A stretch of DNA of 44,684 nucleotides. Origin: Solirubrobacterales bacterium. Lineage in GTDB: Bacteria > Actinomycetota > Thermoleophilia > Solirubrobacterales > Solirubrobacteraceae. Made by a program: the position numbers and the translations under genes. The stretch is taken from the NCBI GenBank assembly GCA_025964155.1, contig JAOPZJ010000083.1:1-44684 (forward strand), in the 5' to 3' direction. Below are positions 25,401-32,976 of the stretch, in pieces (position 1 is the stretch's first letter; each line of letters starts with the position of its first letter). Under the pieces are notes generated by a model. That model searched no databases. It had not been told where the DNA came from and was given only the letters and a program-made list of their open reading frames with translations.

Positions 25401-25997
25401 GCGTCCGGGGAGCCTCAGGCTCAGGATGCCGACTCGCAGGCACCGCCGCTCGTCGAACCCGCAGCGACGCCTGCGCCCGCCGTCGAGCAGGCGTCCGCCC
25501 CGGCGACCGCGCTGGAACAGGCTGCGAAGAAGCCCGCGGCTCGCAGGCGCACGCCGGCGAAGGCCACCGCCGCCGTGGAGTCCGACGCCGCGGTGGAGGC
25601 CGCCGCGCCGGTCGTCCCGAAGAAGCCCGCGGCTCGCAGGCGCACGACGGCGAAGGCCATCGCTGCGGCGGAGCCCGACGCCGCCGCGGAGCCCGACGCG
25701 CCGACCGTCCCGAAGAAGCCCACCGCGCGCAAGACCAGCGCGGCGGCGCCCAAGAAGCCTGCGGCGCCCAAGAAGCCTACGGCGGCCAAGAAGCCTACGG
25801 CGGCCAAGAAGCCCGCGGCGGCGAAGAAGCCCGCGGCGAAGAAGGCGACGACATCAGCGGCCGCGACGAAGACCACGGCCGCGAAGAAGCCCGCCGCCAA
25901 GAAGGCCGCGGTCGCGGCGACGACGGGCGACGAGAAGCCGGCGGCGCCGCGCCGTCGCACCGCCAAGCCGGCGGCTGCTGACGCCGACGCCGCTTAG
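22491..25997 (+). CDS. SF2 DEAH-box helicase with acidic insertion and lysine/alanine-rich tail
   Basis: Predicted ATP-driven DNA or RNA helicase, 1168 residues. A Q-motif-like NPHQVDALSGTL (about residue 101) is cut off from Walker A by an Asp/Glu-rich stretch (about 136-236). The core then has ATGAGKT (248-254), ILTHRRNLVDQF, CDEAHTALG (DEAH at 337-340), GMTATG, VNAQLLAEGWNSP and the arginine-finger QRVGRVTRTH (about 541). Residues 600-850 look helical and HEAT-like (repeated Arg/Leu helices). From about 850 the chain is low-complexity and basic, ending in KKPAAKK-type repeats (about 1012-1168) like histone H1. Substrate is inferred only. Confidence 0.88.
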   Translation: MAEPTPVADQATSLPDPALVRAVEQFTREPFIHEGESVATALRPRTARRRAFDRAAKELEEGLDVPSTKWRRRYSLLLGLERVLSADDARLADGTLLNPHQVDALSGTLTALLAAAQGNGQAGDAPAAVAAPVLAVDETPAAHDDDAAEEEVELEALEDEDVDVDVDEDVDEDDEDEEDDEPLAPAAPDEDDEDDDEDFVEIEDLPEDDHDDEDASYDDAADDDLDDDIAPGAADDPNAAKRFWFEHATGAGKTVAAMGFVEASHTGGVLILTHRRNLVDQFHGELKTRGYEDRITPALLGGDGVDLANGPVTVETYQWFVRNAGNISPAYTIVICDEAHTALGEKTSAAIREWTGPIFIGMTATGALIARHVTDLFPTQTSRFDLAQAARRGVIAPLRCIRIPPGVNVKTIANVPLRRGDVDVEFDQEMLAELLDQLPFNMAIADLYKTRFNGVPGVVYAAGVRHAYNVAESFRALDIKAQAVSGETPKRELAQILADYESGEIDVLVNAQLLAEGWNSPRATVCMHLAPTASKRIYQQRVGRVTRTHPGKEAGVVVDFVHPATKNDDPVVTLHSLLDRDVYRGGAIVVGPVRRGRGRRLRVERRVVPVCFEEERRHEVFERELWRIAVEFLDWGEQHMWAALAGARVAPSGWRRARAMLQFDRSGELKRRFLITALERNRNAQLRIRALQEIAGAKDPEAFVQAVDIVGAWPREERREGVKVLLQALAEKRIGRRDQASQWIWDLADMTRDVHEEYAVQRWPETKRLLGLLVNSSGGAHARNARRLVHASRKQDRRLSAALLAAAVAHTPEAMEVIRGARTRMARKPSALSRELLRNFPKARGRRGRRRNKPKKGQQPVAAGAMPMAVGPSADNGNQNPSANSRRNPRRSESKAPQQQRQLPAPEVSPEAAIAAAAAALGNASSPSGGGVVNPPGQGQSRSARRRRRRNGAKQAGDAHQAVQAAVAGAASGEPQAQDADSQAPPLVEPAATPAPAVEQASAPATALEQAAKKPAARRRTPAKATAAVESDAAVEAAAPVVPKKPAARRRTTAKAIAAAEPDAAAEPDAPTVPKKPTARKTSAAAPKKPAAPKKPTAAKKPTAAKKPAAAKKPAAKKATTSAAATKTTAAKKPAAKKAAVAATTGDEKPAAPRRRTAKPAAADADAA

Positions 25998-26013
25998 CGC
26001 GGGACGACGTCGG

Positions 26014-26241
26014 TCAGGCGGCGGGCGGCGGGCCGTCCGCAGGGGGCGTGTCCGCGGCCTTACGGCCCTCCGCCGCGCCGGGCGTCTTGAGCGCCGCCGC
26101 AGCCTTCTTGGCCTTCTCCGCGGGCGTGCCCTTGCCCTTGGCGATCCTCTGCAGCTCGCCGAAATCCTGCTTGAGACTCTCGGTCCCGCCGCGTTTGTCC
26201 ACGGCCTTCTTGGCCACGTTGGAGAGGTTCTTGAAGTTCAT
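26014..26241 (-). CDS. small basic protein, antitoxin-like in composition
   Basis: Not firmly recognised. It is a 75-residue soluble protein, MNFKNLSNVAKKAVDKRGGT followed by a Lys/Ala-rich helix and a Pro-rich tail. It vaguely resembles the short Lys/Ala-rich proteins annotated in actinobacteria as Rv0909-type putative antitoxins, but no toxin gene is beside it. A TACCGT hexamer 6 bases before the ATG supports the start at 26241 over a longer upstream frame. It converges on the helicase gene, with 16 bases between their stop codons. Confidence 0.6.
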   Translation of the reverse strand: MNFKNLSNVAKKAVDKRGGTESLKQDFGELQRIAKGKGTPAEKAKKAAAALKTPGAAEGRKAADTPPADGPPPAA

Positions 26242-26247
26242 GCAGTC

Positions 26248-26253
26248 ACGGTA
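26248..26253 (-). promoter_or_regulatory. candidate -10 hexamer of the small basic protein gene
   Basis: Minus-strand TACCGT ends 6 bases before the ATG at 26241. Confidence 0.4.
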
Positions 26254-26326
26254 GCGCAGCCGATCTGGCCGCAGATGAGGGCGGATCTCGGCCAGCATGA
26301 CCAAAGCCCGGCCCGGCATGCGTCGG

Positions 26327-26905
26327 CTAGCCCGCGCCCGCGCCCGCGGCCTGGGTGGCGACGGTCGCCGGCTCCAGGCGCAGGGCGACCATGCCGCCGG
26401 TCAGGGTCCTCGCAGCCGCGACCTTGAGCTTGTGCCGCTGACCGTCGTCGGCGAACAGGCGCTTGCCACCACCGACGATCGTCGGGCAGAGCAGCAGCTC
26501 GTAGGCATCGACGAGGTCGTGCTGGATCAGGGTCTGGGCGAGCGTCGCGCTGCCCCACACGAGGATGTCGCCGCCCGGCTCCTGCTTGAGCGCGCGCAGC
26601 TGTGCCACGACGTCATCGCGGACGACCTTGGTGTTGTTCCAGTGCGCGTCGACGGGCGTGGTCGCGACGACGACCTTGCGCATCGCGTTGAACTTGTCGG
26701 CGTAACCGCTCTCGTCGTGCATGTTGGGCCACGCCGCGGCGAAGCCCTCGTAGGTGACGCGGCCGAGCAGCAGGTCGTCCGCCGGGAGCAGGACGTCCAG
26801 GTTGTGCTGATCGGTGTCGTCGCTCTGGAAGTCGAACGACCACTTCTCCGGCGACTCGATGACGCCGTCGAGCGTGACGAATGAGGTGATGACGATGTTG
26901 CGCAT
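26327..26905 (-). CDS. dihydrofolate reductase family protein (RibD C-terminal fold)
   Basis: A 192-residue NADPH-binding-fold protein. Blocks are MRNIVITSFVTLDGVIESPE (N-terminal strand), DDLLLGRVTYEGFAAAWP, NAMRKVVVATT, GGDILVWGSATLAQTLIQHD and YELLLCPTIVGGGKRLF. These match the actinobacterial group annotated as DHFR or RibD C-terminal domain proteins. True folate reductase activity is unproven, since the group is broad. A GGAG ribosome site lies 6 bases before the ATG at 26905. Confidence 0.92.
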   Translation of the reverse strand: MRNIVITSFVTLDGVIESPEKWSFDFQSDDTDQHNLDVLLPADDLLLGRVTYEGFAAAWPNMHDESGYADKFNAMRKVVVATTPVDAHWNNTKVVRDDVVAQLRALKQEPGGDILVWGSATLAQTLIQHDLVDAYELLLCPTIVGGGKRLFADDGQRHKLKVAAARTLTGGMVALRLEPATVATQAAGAGAG

Positions 26906-27029
26906 GGTGGCTCCTGGGGTTGGTGTTCGGGGGTCTACCCACGCGACGAATGGCGAGTCGCGTTCTCGACACGCGGTCCGACCTGGCGCATAGACGCTCG
27001 CGCCACCTCCGGACTCAATGGGACGTGCG

Positions 27030-27422
27030 TCACTCCCGCAACGAGCCGGGATCCGCCGGGACGTCGACGGCATGCTCCCGCAACGCGTCGAGCGGCACGA
27101 TGTCCAGCGCCCGCTGGTGCGTCGACGCGAGCACCACGAACGCGGCGGCGCCGTCCCCATGGGCGCGCAGCCAGTTGGCCGCCGTCACGCACCAGCGGTC
27201 GCCGGGGACGAGTCCAGGGAAGTGGTACTGGGGCACGGGCGTGCTGAGGTCGTTGCCGATGCGCCGCTGGTGCTCGAGGAACTCGGCCGTCACCACCGCG
27301 CAGATCGTGTGGCTCCCGAGGTCCTCGGGGCCCGTGCTGCAGCAGCCGTCCCGGTAGAAGCCGGTGATGGGGTCGGTCCCGCACGGCTCCAGCGCTCCAC
27401 CCAGGACGTTGCGATCGGACAC
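27030..27422 (-). CDS. DUF2237 family protein
   Basis: A 130-residue conserved protein of unknown function. It carries the family's near-invariant NVLGGALEPCGTDPITGFYR, DGCCSTGPEDLGSHTICAVV, GNDLSTPVPQYHFPGLVPGD and RWCVTAANW blocks, with the conserved Cys residues in place. The GTG at 27422 is chosen because it places SDRNVLGG at the N-terminus as in relatives. A GATACT hexamer 6 bases upstream agrees. The DUF2237 role is not established. Confidence 0.93.
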   Translation of the reverse strand: MSDRNVLGGALEPCGTDPITGFYRDGCCSTGPEDLGSHTICAVVTAEFLEHQRRIGNDLSTPVPQYHFPGLVPGDRWCVTAANWLRAHGDGAAAFVVLASTHQRALDIVPLDALREHAVDVPADPGSLRE

Positions 27423-27428
27423 AGCATC

Positions 27429-27434
27429 AGTATC
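27429..27434 (-). promoter_or_regulatory. candidate -10 hexamer of the DUF2237 gene
   Basis: Minus-strand GATACT ends 6 bases before the GTG at 27422. Confidence 0.4.
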
Positions 27435-27471
27435 GGCGAAATCCCCGCCGGCGGCGTGGATTCGGTCGCGG

Positions 27472-28185
27472 TCAGACGCGGCCGAGGTGCACTTCGCCCG
27501 CGTCGAGCGTGGTGCGCCCACCGCCGTCCAGTTCGACGACCAGGCGTCCGTCACCGTCCACGCCGGCGGCGGTGCCGCTCCCCCCGCTCCAGCGGATCTC
27601 GCGCCCGCGCAGCGCGTCGCGGGCGCGCCAGGCGTCCAGCAGGTCGCCCGTCGTCAGGACGAGGGCACGCTCCAGCTCGCGCAGCAGCGCGGCGAGCACG
27701 CCTTCGCGCTGGGACGGCTGCAAGCCCAGCGTCGCGGCGGTGTCGTGCAGCTCGGCCGGCAGATCCCCGAGGCGGACCGCGGCGTTGAGCCCGATGCCGA
27801 GCACCGCCCAGCCCTCCTGGGGGCGACCTTCGGCGAGGATGCCCGCGACCTTCCGCCCGTCCAGGTGCACGTCGTTGGGCCACTTGATGCCGACGGCGGC
27901 GTCGAGCGCGACGCCCGCCACGGTCTCGGCCACGGCGACCGCGGCGTGCAGGGGCAGCAGTGACGGCGGGTCGCGCAGGACGACCGACAGCAGCAGGGCG
28001 TGGCCGGCGGGCGCCGACCACGCGCGGCCCTGCCGCCCACGGCCGGCGGACTGCTCGTCGGCGGTGACGAGCGTGCCGTGCGGCGCCCCCGCCTCCGCCA
28101 GCTCACGCGCGCGGTCGTTCGTCGAGGCCGTCCGGCGCAGATGCAGCCGCGGCAGGCCGAGCGCGGGTACGTCCCCCTGGCTCAC
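27472..28185 (-). CDS. birA: biotin--[acetyl-CoA-carboxylase] ligase
   Basis: Activates biotin as biotinyl-AMP and attaches it to the carboxylase carrier lysine. The 237-residue product holds only the catalytic and C-terminal domains, without the DNA-binding repressor domain of the E. coli protein. Landmarks are ASTNDRARELA, the biotin loop SAGRGRQGRAWSAP, LLLSVVLR, the catalytic KWPNDVHLDGRKVAGIL and VLGIGLNAAV. The C-terminal SH3-like barrel contains VDGDGRLVVELDGGG. Its ATG overlaps the SAM hydrolase stop by 4 bases. Confidence 0.96.
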   Translation of the reverse strand: MSQGDVPALGLPRLHLRRTASTNDRARELAEAGAPHGTLVTADEQSAGRGRQGRAWSAPAGHALLLSVVLRDPPSLLPLHAAVAVAETVAGVALDAAVGIKWPNDVHLDGRKVAGILAEGRPQEGWAVLGIGLNAAVRLGDLPAELHDTAATLGLQPSQREGVLAALLRELERALVLTTGDLLDAWRARDALRGREIRWSGGSGTAAGVDGDGRLVVELDGGGRTTLDAGEVHLGRV

Positions 28186-28988
28186 ACCGGGCGGATCGTC
28201 AGCGCGTCGTCGAGCGCGACGCCGAGCGTGTCGCGCGCGGACCCGCGATTGACGGCCAGCGCAAGGGTCCGGTAGGCGTCCTCGTACAGCAGCAGCTCGC
28301 CGGTGCCCACGTCGGAGAAGGTGACCGCGTAGTGGGCGCGGTGGTCGTTGACGTGCACCGGGCGCCCAAGCCGCAGGCCCGTCCCGGTCAGCTCCTGGTG
28401 CTCGACGTCGAGCGTGATGTTGCCGAAGCGGTCAAAGCCCACGGCGTGCGCGACGAGCCCCTCGGGCTCGACCATCGCCATCGGCATGTGCAGCAGCGTG
28501 ATCTCGTCGGCGTCGATCGGGTCCCCGGCCTCCAGGAGCTCGGCGCCGGCGGCGAGGGCCGCGGCGACCGGGGCGAAGATGTCGCGGCCGTGGAAGGTGG
28601 CCGACACGGGGTCCAGGCGGTGGACGGAGCGGCTGACGTCGACCGCCTCGATGGCGCCACCGAAGCGCTGCGCAGCCAGCGCGAGCAGCCCGTTGTCGGG
28701 GCCGACGAGGATGCGGTCCTCCTCCGCGGTCCGCAGCGCGACGGCGCGCCGCTTGGTCCCGACGTCGGGATCGACGACCGCCAGATGGACACCGGCGGGC
28801 ATGAACGGCAGCGCCCGACGCAGCATCAGGGCCCCGGCGCGCACGTCGTGACGGGGCAGACCGTGGGCGAGGTCGATGATCTGGGCGCCGGGGGCGATCC
28901 GCGCCATGACGCCGTGGCATACGCCGACGAACTCGTCGGCGATGCCGTAGTCCGACAGGAAGGTGATGGGACGCGATGGGACGGTCAC
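28182..28988 (-). CDS. S-adenosyl-L-methionine hydrolase (DUF62, SAM hydroxide adenosyltransferase)
   Basis: Relative of the fluorinase and chlorinase that instead uses water, cleaving SAM to adenosine and methionine. The 268-residue product begins ITFLSDYGIADEFVG and has IIDLAHGLPRHDVRAGALML, VDPDVGTKRRAVAL and SATFHGRDIFAP. These supply the Asp, Arg and His expected for the hydroxide-type triad. VNRGSARDTLG near the C-terminus is typical. It lacks obvious halogenase-specific features, so hydrolase is the best call. The GTG at 28988 is 6 bases after a TAGACT hexamer. It is coupled to birA. Confidence 0.92.
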   Translation of the reverse strand: MTVPSRPITFLSDYGIADEFVGVCHGVMARIAPGAQIIDLAHGLPRHDVRAGALMLRRALPFMPAGVHLAVVDPDVGTKRRAVALRTAEEDRILVGPDNGLLALAAQRFGGAIEAVDVSRSVHRLDPVSATFHGRDIFAPVAAALAAGAELLEAGDPIDADEITLLHMPMAMVEPEGLVAHAVGFDRFGNITLDVEHQELTGTGLRLGRPVHVNDHRAHYAVTFSDVGTGELLLYEDAYRTLALAVNRGSARDTLGVALDDALTIRPV

Positions 28989-28994
28989 CGCGTG

Positions 28995-29000
28995 AGTCTA
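28995..29000 (-). promoter_or_regulatory. candidate -10 hexamer of the SAM hydrolase gene
   Basis: Minus-strand TAGACT ends 6 bases before the GTG at 28988, in the 36-base gap after the cobA-hemD gene. One of the clearest leaderless-type spacings in the window. Confidence 0.45.
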
Positions 29001-29024
29001 TGTGTCCCGCGTCGGCGTGCCGCC

Positions 29025-30503
29025 TCAGGCGGACGCATCGGCCACGAGCGCAGCGACGAGGCCGTCCGGCGTGTGGACCTCCGCCTCGACGTGAGGCTCA
29101 TACCCGAGCTCGCGCAGCGCCGCGCTCGTGGCGGGCCCGATCGAGACGAGACGCGGGCCATCCAGGGTCCCGGCGGCCGTATGGAAGAAGCGGACGCTGG
29201 AGGCGGAGGTGAACGTCGCATAGGTCGCGCCGAGGGCGCCCGCGCGGGCCTCGTCGTCCAGCGGCTCGGCGATCGTGCGGTACAGCGGGAGGACCACGAC
29301 CTGCGCGCCGCGCGCCTCGAGCGCATCCGGGAGCACGTCGCGCGCCTCCTCGGCGCGTGGAATGAGCGCGCGCGTCACCGGGACCTCGGCGAGCGCGTCC
29401 ACGAGGGACTCGGCGATCGACCGCGGCGGCACGACGTCGGCGACGATGCCGTGCTCGCGCAGCGCCCGCGCGGTCCCAGGCCCGATCGCGGCGACCGTCG
29501 ACCCCGCGAGCGCCCGGGCGTCCTTGACGCCCTCGAAGAAGCGCGTCACGGCGTTGGGGGAGGTGAAGGCGACGAGGTCGAACTCCCGCGGGTCCGGGAC
29601 CTGCACCTCGAGCGGCTGGATGCTGATCGCCGGTGCCTCGACGACGGTGGCGCCGAGCGCACGCAGCCGGGCGGCGAGCGTGCTGGCCTGCGCCCGTGCA
29701 CGCGTCACGGCGACCGTGACCCCTGCGAGCGGGCGGGCGGCATCCAGCCACGACAGCTCGTCGTGGAGGGCGGCGACCGGGCCGATGACGGTGATCGACG
29801 GAGGCTTGACACCTGCGGCCACGGCGTCGTCGGCGATCGTGGCGAGCGTGCCGCGGATCGAGCGCTGGTCACCGTAGGTGCCGCGCTCGACGACGGCGAC
29901 GGGCTCGTCGGCGGAGCGCCCGCCGAGGACGAGCTGCTCGGCGATGCGCGGCAGCTGGCGCACCCCCATGTAGAAGACGAGCGTCCCCGGGAAGGCGGCG
30001 AGTGCCGGCCAGTCGATCTGCGTCTCGGGCTTGGCCGGGTCCTCGTGGCCGGTGACGAACGCCACGGCGGCCGCCAGGCCGCGCTGCGTCACCGGGACGC
30101 CGGCGTAAGCGGAGGCCGCGATGCCGGCGGTGACGCCCGGGACGACCTGGAAGGGGACGCCGTGGGCCGCGCACGCCTGCGCCTCCTCGCCGCCGCGCCC
30201 GAACACGAACGGGTCACCGCCCTTCAGGCGCACGACGTCCTGACCGCCCAGTGCGTGCTGCAGCAACAGCGCGGTCGTCGTCTCCTGCGGCACCTGCTTG
30301 CCACCGCCGATCTTGCCCACGTCGATGAGCACCGCGTCCGTCCGGGCGCCGCTCAGCGCGTCCGCGGGGATGAGCTTGTCGAAGAGGATGACGTCGGCGC
30401 TCGCGACGAGCTCCAGCGACCGTGCGGTCATGAGGCCGCGGTCGCCGGGGCCGGCACCGACGAGGTAGACGGTGCCGGGCTGGACGGGGGCATCGGTGCT
30501 CAT
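29025..30503 (-). CDS. uroporphyrinogen-III C-methyltransferase / uroporphyrinogen-III synthase fusion (CobA-HemD)
   Basis: Bifunctional tetrapyrrole enzyme, 492 residues. Residues about 10-250 are the SAM-dependent methyltransferase: VYLVGAGPGDRGLMTARSLE, VRLKGGDPFVFGRGGEEAQA, VPGVTAGIAASAYAGVPVTQ and FYMGVRQL. Residues about 260-490 are the synthase: VAVTRARAQASTLAARLRAL, LVAFTSPNAVTRFF, VAAIGPGTARAL, TFTSASSVRFF and VSIGPATSAALRELG. The HemD half closes hydroxymethylbilane to uroporphyrinogen III, and the CobA half methylates it to precorrin-2 for siroheme or cobalamin. The ATG overlaps the hemC stop by 4 bases. Confidence 0.95.
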   Translation of the reverse strand: MSTDAPVQPGTVYLVGAGPGDRGLMTARSLELVASADVILFDKLIPADALSGARTDAVLIDVGKIGGGKQVPQETTTALLLQHALGGQDVVRLKGGDPFVFGRGGEEAQACAAHGVPFQVVPGVTAGIAASAYAGVPVTQRGLAAAVAFVTGHEDPAKPETQIDWPALAAFPGTLVFYMGVRQLPRIAEQLVLGGRSADEPVAVVERGTYGDQRSIRGTLATIADDAVAAGVKPPSITVIGPVAALHDELSWLDAARPLAGVTVAVTRARAQASTLAARLRALGATVVEAPAISIQPLEVQVPDPREFDLVAFTSPNAVTRFFEGVKDARALAGSTVAAIGPGTARALREHGIVADVVPPRSIAESLVDALAEVPVTRALIPRAEEARDVLPDALEARGAQVVVLPLYRTIAEPLDDEARAGALGATYATFTSASSVRFFHTAAGTLDGPRLVSIGPATSAALRELGYEPHVEAEVHTPDGLVAALVADASA

Positions 30504-31363
30504 GCGGGGCTCTCGGCGTGCAGGATGTCGTGTGCGCCCGCGGCCAGCAGCCGCCCGGCGACCTGCAGGCCGAGGGCGGCCGGGTCGTCCTGCGTCCCAC
30601 CCATCCCCGCGCGCAGCTCGTCCCGCAGCCAGGTCCCTCCGTCCACGCTGCCGACCCAAGCCACCAGGGTGCCGTCCCCGCGCAGGTACGCGCCGACGGC
30701 CGAGGCGCAGTCCGCGCCCAGGGCGTGCACGCACGCGCGCTCGGCGGTCAGGGCACGCCAGGTCGGGGCGTGGCGCAGGTCGACCTGGGAGCCGGTCCGC
30801 GCCTCCAGCACGACGGTGCCCTGCCCGGCCGCGGGCACCAGGTCGTCCAGCACCTGGTCGACGGCCTGCTCGCGCCCGAGGCGCCGCAGGCCGGCCAGCG
30901 CCAGCACGACCGCGTCCACCTCGCCGGTGGCGAGCTTGCCCAGGCGCGTGTCGACGTTGCCGCGGATCTCCACGACCTCCAGTCCGGCGCCATCTCCGCC
31001 CGCGCCGAGCGCCCGCAGTTGCGCGGCGCGGCGCAGCGACGCGGTCCCCACCCGGGCGGGGCGCCCGTCGATTCGCAGCGTGCCGCAGACGGCGTCGCGC
31101 GGATCCTCGCGGGGCAGGCAGCCGACGAGCTCCAAGCCGTCGGGGAGCGTCGTGGGGACGTCCTTGGCGGAGTGCACCGCCACGTCGATCGTGCCGTCGA
31201 CGAGCGCGCGCTCGAGCTCGGTGACCCACTTGGCCTTGTCGGCGAGGGCGCGGTTGCGGTCTCCCGTCGTCGTGATCGGCACGATCTCGCCGCCACCCAG
31301 CGCGTCGGCGACGAGCCGGGCCTGGGCCAGCGCCAGCGGACTCGCCCGCGTGCCGATGCGCAT
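30500..31363 (-). CDS. hemC: hydroxymethylbilane synthase (porphobilinogen deaminase)
   Basis: Joins four porphobilinogen units into hydroxymethylbilane, using a dipyrromethane cofactor. The 287-residue product starts with MRIGTRASPLALAQARLVAD and has VDVAVHSAKDVPTTLPDGL, LRRAAQLRAL and EIRGNVDTRLGKL. AAGQGTVVLEARTG follows, and the cofactor Cys is in HALGADCASAVGAYL. It is slightly shorter than the E. coli enzyme at the C-terminus. It begins 9 bases after the hemA stop and runs into cobA-hemD. Confidence 0.96.
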   Translation of the reverse strand: MRIGTRASPLALAQARLVADALGGGEIVPITTTGDRNRALADKAKWVTELERALVDGTIDVAVHSAKDVPTTLPDGLELVGCLPREDPRDAVCGTLRIDGRPARVGTASLRRAAQLRALGAGGDGAGLEVVEIRGNVDTRLGKLATGEVDAVVLALAGLRRLGREQAVDQVLDDLVPAAGQGTVVLEARTGSQVDLRHAPTWRALTAERACVHALGADCASAVGAYLRGDGTLVAWVGSVDGGTWLRDELRAGMGGTQDDPAALGLQVAGRLLAAGAHDILHAESPA

Positions 31364-31372
31364 GCCGCAGGC

Positions 31373-32755
31373 CTACGCGCCGCGCCGGCGCTCGTCCAGC
31401 GCCCGCACGTTGTCCGTCGCTCCGGCGATGCGGCCGTCCGAGGCCGCCGCACCGTCGGTCCGCGAGGTGCTCTCGTCCAGGGCGAAGAGCTCACGCACGA
31501 GCTGCAGCCGTCCGTGCCCGGTGCTCGTGCCGTGCGCCTGCATGCCCTTCAGGCGGATCGTCGGCTCGTGCAGCAGGCGCTGCATCACTGCGCGGGCCAG
31601 CGCGTCGATGCGCGCAAGGTCACGCGGTGAGGCGCTCTCCCAGCGGCCGGCGTTCTCGGCGAGCACCTCGTCGACGATCGACGTGCCGTGTCCGCGCAGG
31701 GCCGTGATCGTCGGCCGCACGTCCAGCTGGCCCATCCACCGGGCGAAGCGGACGATCTCGTCCTCGACGATCGCGGTCGCCTGCTCGCGCTCGCCCTCGC
31801 GGACGGACATGTTGCGCGCGACGACGGCCTGCAGGTCGTCGATGTCGTAGAGGGTGACGCCGGGCAGCTCGCCGCAGTCGGACTCGATGTCGCGCGGCAC
31901 GGCGATGTCGATGAGGACGAGCGGGCGGCCGCCGCGCTCGTTCATGACGAGCTCGAGCTCCTCGACGCCGACGATCGGGTGCGGCGAGGAGGTCGAGGAG
32001 ACGACGATGTCGGCGCGCTCGAGGCGGGCGGGGAGCTCGTCGAGGGAGACGACGCTGCCACCGAAGCGCTCGGCGAGCGAGAGGGCGCGCTGGGCGTGGC
32101 GGTTGGCCACGAAGATCGTGGTGACGCCGCGGGCGGCGAGCGCCTGCGCGGTGAGCTCGGCGGTCTCGCCGGCGCCGATGATGAGGACGTCCCGGTCGGC
32201 GAGGTCCCCGACGACGTCGGCGGCCAGGTCGACCGCGACCGTCGACACGCTCGTCCGCGAGGAGCCGATGCCGGTCTCCGAACGCACGCGCTTGCCGGTC
32301 TGCAGGGCGGCGGTGAAGAGCTTGTTCGTCAGCGGACCCGTCGTGCCGGCGGCGAGCGCCGCCTCGTAGGAGCGCTTGACCTGGCCCTGCACCTCGGCCT
32401 CGCCGACGATCATCGACTCCAGGCCGCTCGTCACCCGGTACAGGTGCCGGGCCGCGTCGCAGTTGCGCGGGGAGTAGATGAGGCCGGCCAGCTCCGTCGG
32501 GCGGATGTCCGCGCGCCGGGAGAGCGCGCCCAGCAGCGCCGTCTCGGCGCGCACCGGGTCCGCCGACACGAGGTAGATCTCGGTGCGGTTGCACGTGGAG
32601 ATCGCGACCGCCTCGTCGACGACGGCATCCTCGACGAGGGACTGGACGAAGCGCCCGGCCTCCAGCTCGGTGAGCGCAAGGCGCTCGCGCAGCGCGACCG
32701 GCGCGGTCTTGTAGGAGATCCCGAGCGTCAGCAGCTCGGCGGAGGATTGGCTCAT
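31373..32755 (-). CDS. hemA: glutamyl-tRNA reductase
   Basis: First committed step of C5-pathway tetrapyrrole synthesis: reduces glutamyl-tRNA to glutamate-1-semialdehyde with NADPH. The 460-residue product has LGISYKTAPVALRERLALTE, the catalytic Cys in AISTCNRTEIYLVS, GLESMIVGEAEVQGQVKRSY, and the NADPH-binding VLIIGAGETAELTAQALAAR. IVVSSTSSPHPIVG and the helical dimerisation domain follow. The ATG overlaps the ccmD-like stop by 4 bases, linking heme synthesis to cytochrome c maturation genes. No hemL or hemB is seen in the window. Confidence 0.96.
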   Translation of the reverse strand: MSQSSAELLTLGISYKTAPVALRERLALTELEAGRFVQSLVEDAVVDEAVAISTCNRTEIYLVSADPVRAETALLGALSRRADIRPTELAGLIYSPRNCDAARHLYRVTSGLESMIVGEAEVQGQVKRSYEAALAAGTTGPLTNKLFTAALQTGKRVRSETGIGSSRTSVSTVAVDLAADVVGDLADRDVLIIGAGETAELTAQALAARGVTTIFVANRHAQRALSLAERFGGSVVSLDELPARLERADIVVSSTSSPHPIVGVEELELVMNERGGRPLVLIDIAVPRDIESDCGELPGVTLYDIDDLQAVVARNMSVREGEREQATAIVEDEIVRFARWMGQLDVRPTITALRGHGTSIVDEVLAENAGRWESASPRDLARIDALARAVMQRLLHEPTIRLKGMQAHGTSTGHGRLQLVRELFALDESTSRTDGAAASDGRIAGATDNVRALDERRRGA

Positions 32756-32976
32756 GCCGAGGCTTCCTCCCGGACGGGCTCGGCGCTGGGCGCGGGGTCG
32801 GCCGCGAGCTGCTCGTTCGCGTCCAGCTGCTGCGTCAGGTCAGTCAGCCGGCGCTCGAGCCTCACGAGGCGGAACGCGGTGATCGCGAGATAGATGACGA
32901 GCAGCGCGAAGAACACGAGGTACGCCGCGACGACGTAGCCGGAGTTGTCGGGGAAGTTGGCGGCCAGCGTGGTCAT
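32752..32976 (-). CDS. CcmD-like small membrane protein
   Basis: A 74-residue protein with one membrane helix (about residues 14-35, YVVAAYLVFFALLVIYLAIT). A charged amphipathic stretch follows (FRLVRLERRLTDLTQQLDAN), and then an Ala/Glu-rich tail. Size, topology and position between ccmC and hemA are those of CcmD, the small subunit that helps release heme-loaded CcmE from CcmABC. Sequence conservation in CcmD is always low, so the call rests on context. It overlaps both neighbours by 4 bases (ATGA). Confidence 0.8.
   Translation of the reverse strand: MTTLAANFPDNSGYVVAAYLVFFALLVIYLAITAFRLVRLERRLTDLTQQLDANEQLAADPAPSAEPVREEASA

Noticed and set aside
25525-25990. Tandem repeat in DNA near the helicase 3' end
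   Set aside because: It encodes the Lys/Ala/Pro tail of the helicase in frame and needs no separate explanation.
26014-26241. Toxin-antitoxin module at the small basic gene
   Set aside because: No toxin-like gene is adjacent; the neighbours are a helicase and a DHFR-family protein.
28332-31850. 1172-codon plus-strand frame opposite the heme genes
   Set aside because: The minus strand encodes SAM hydrolase, CobA-HemD, HemC and HemA with clear motifs.
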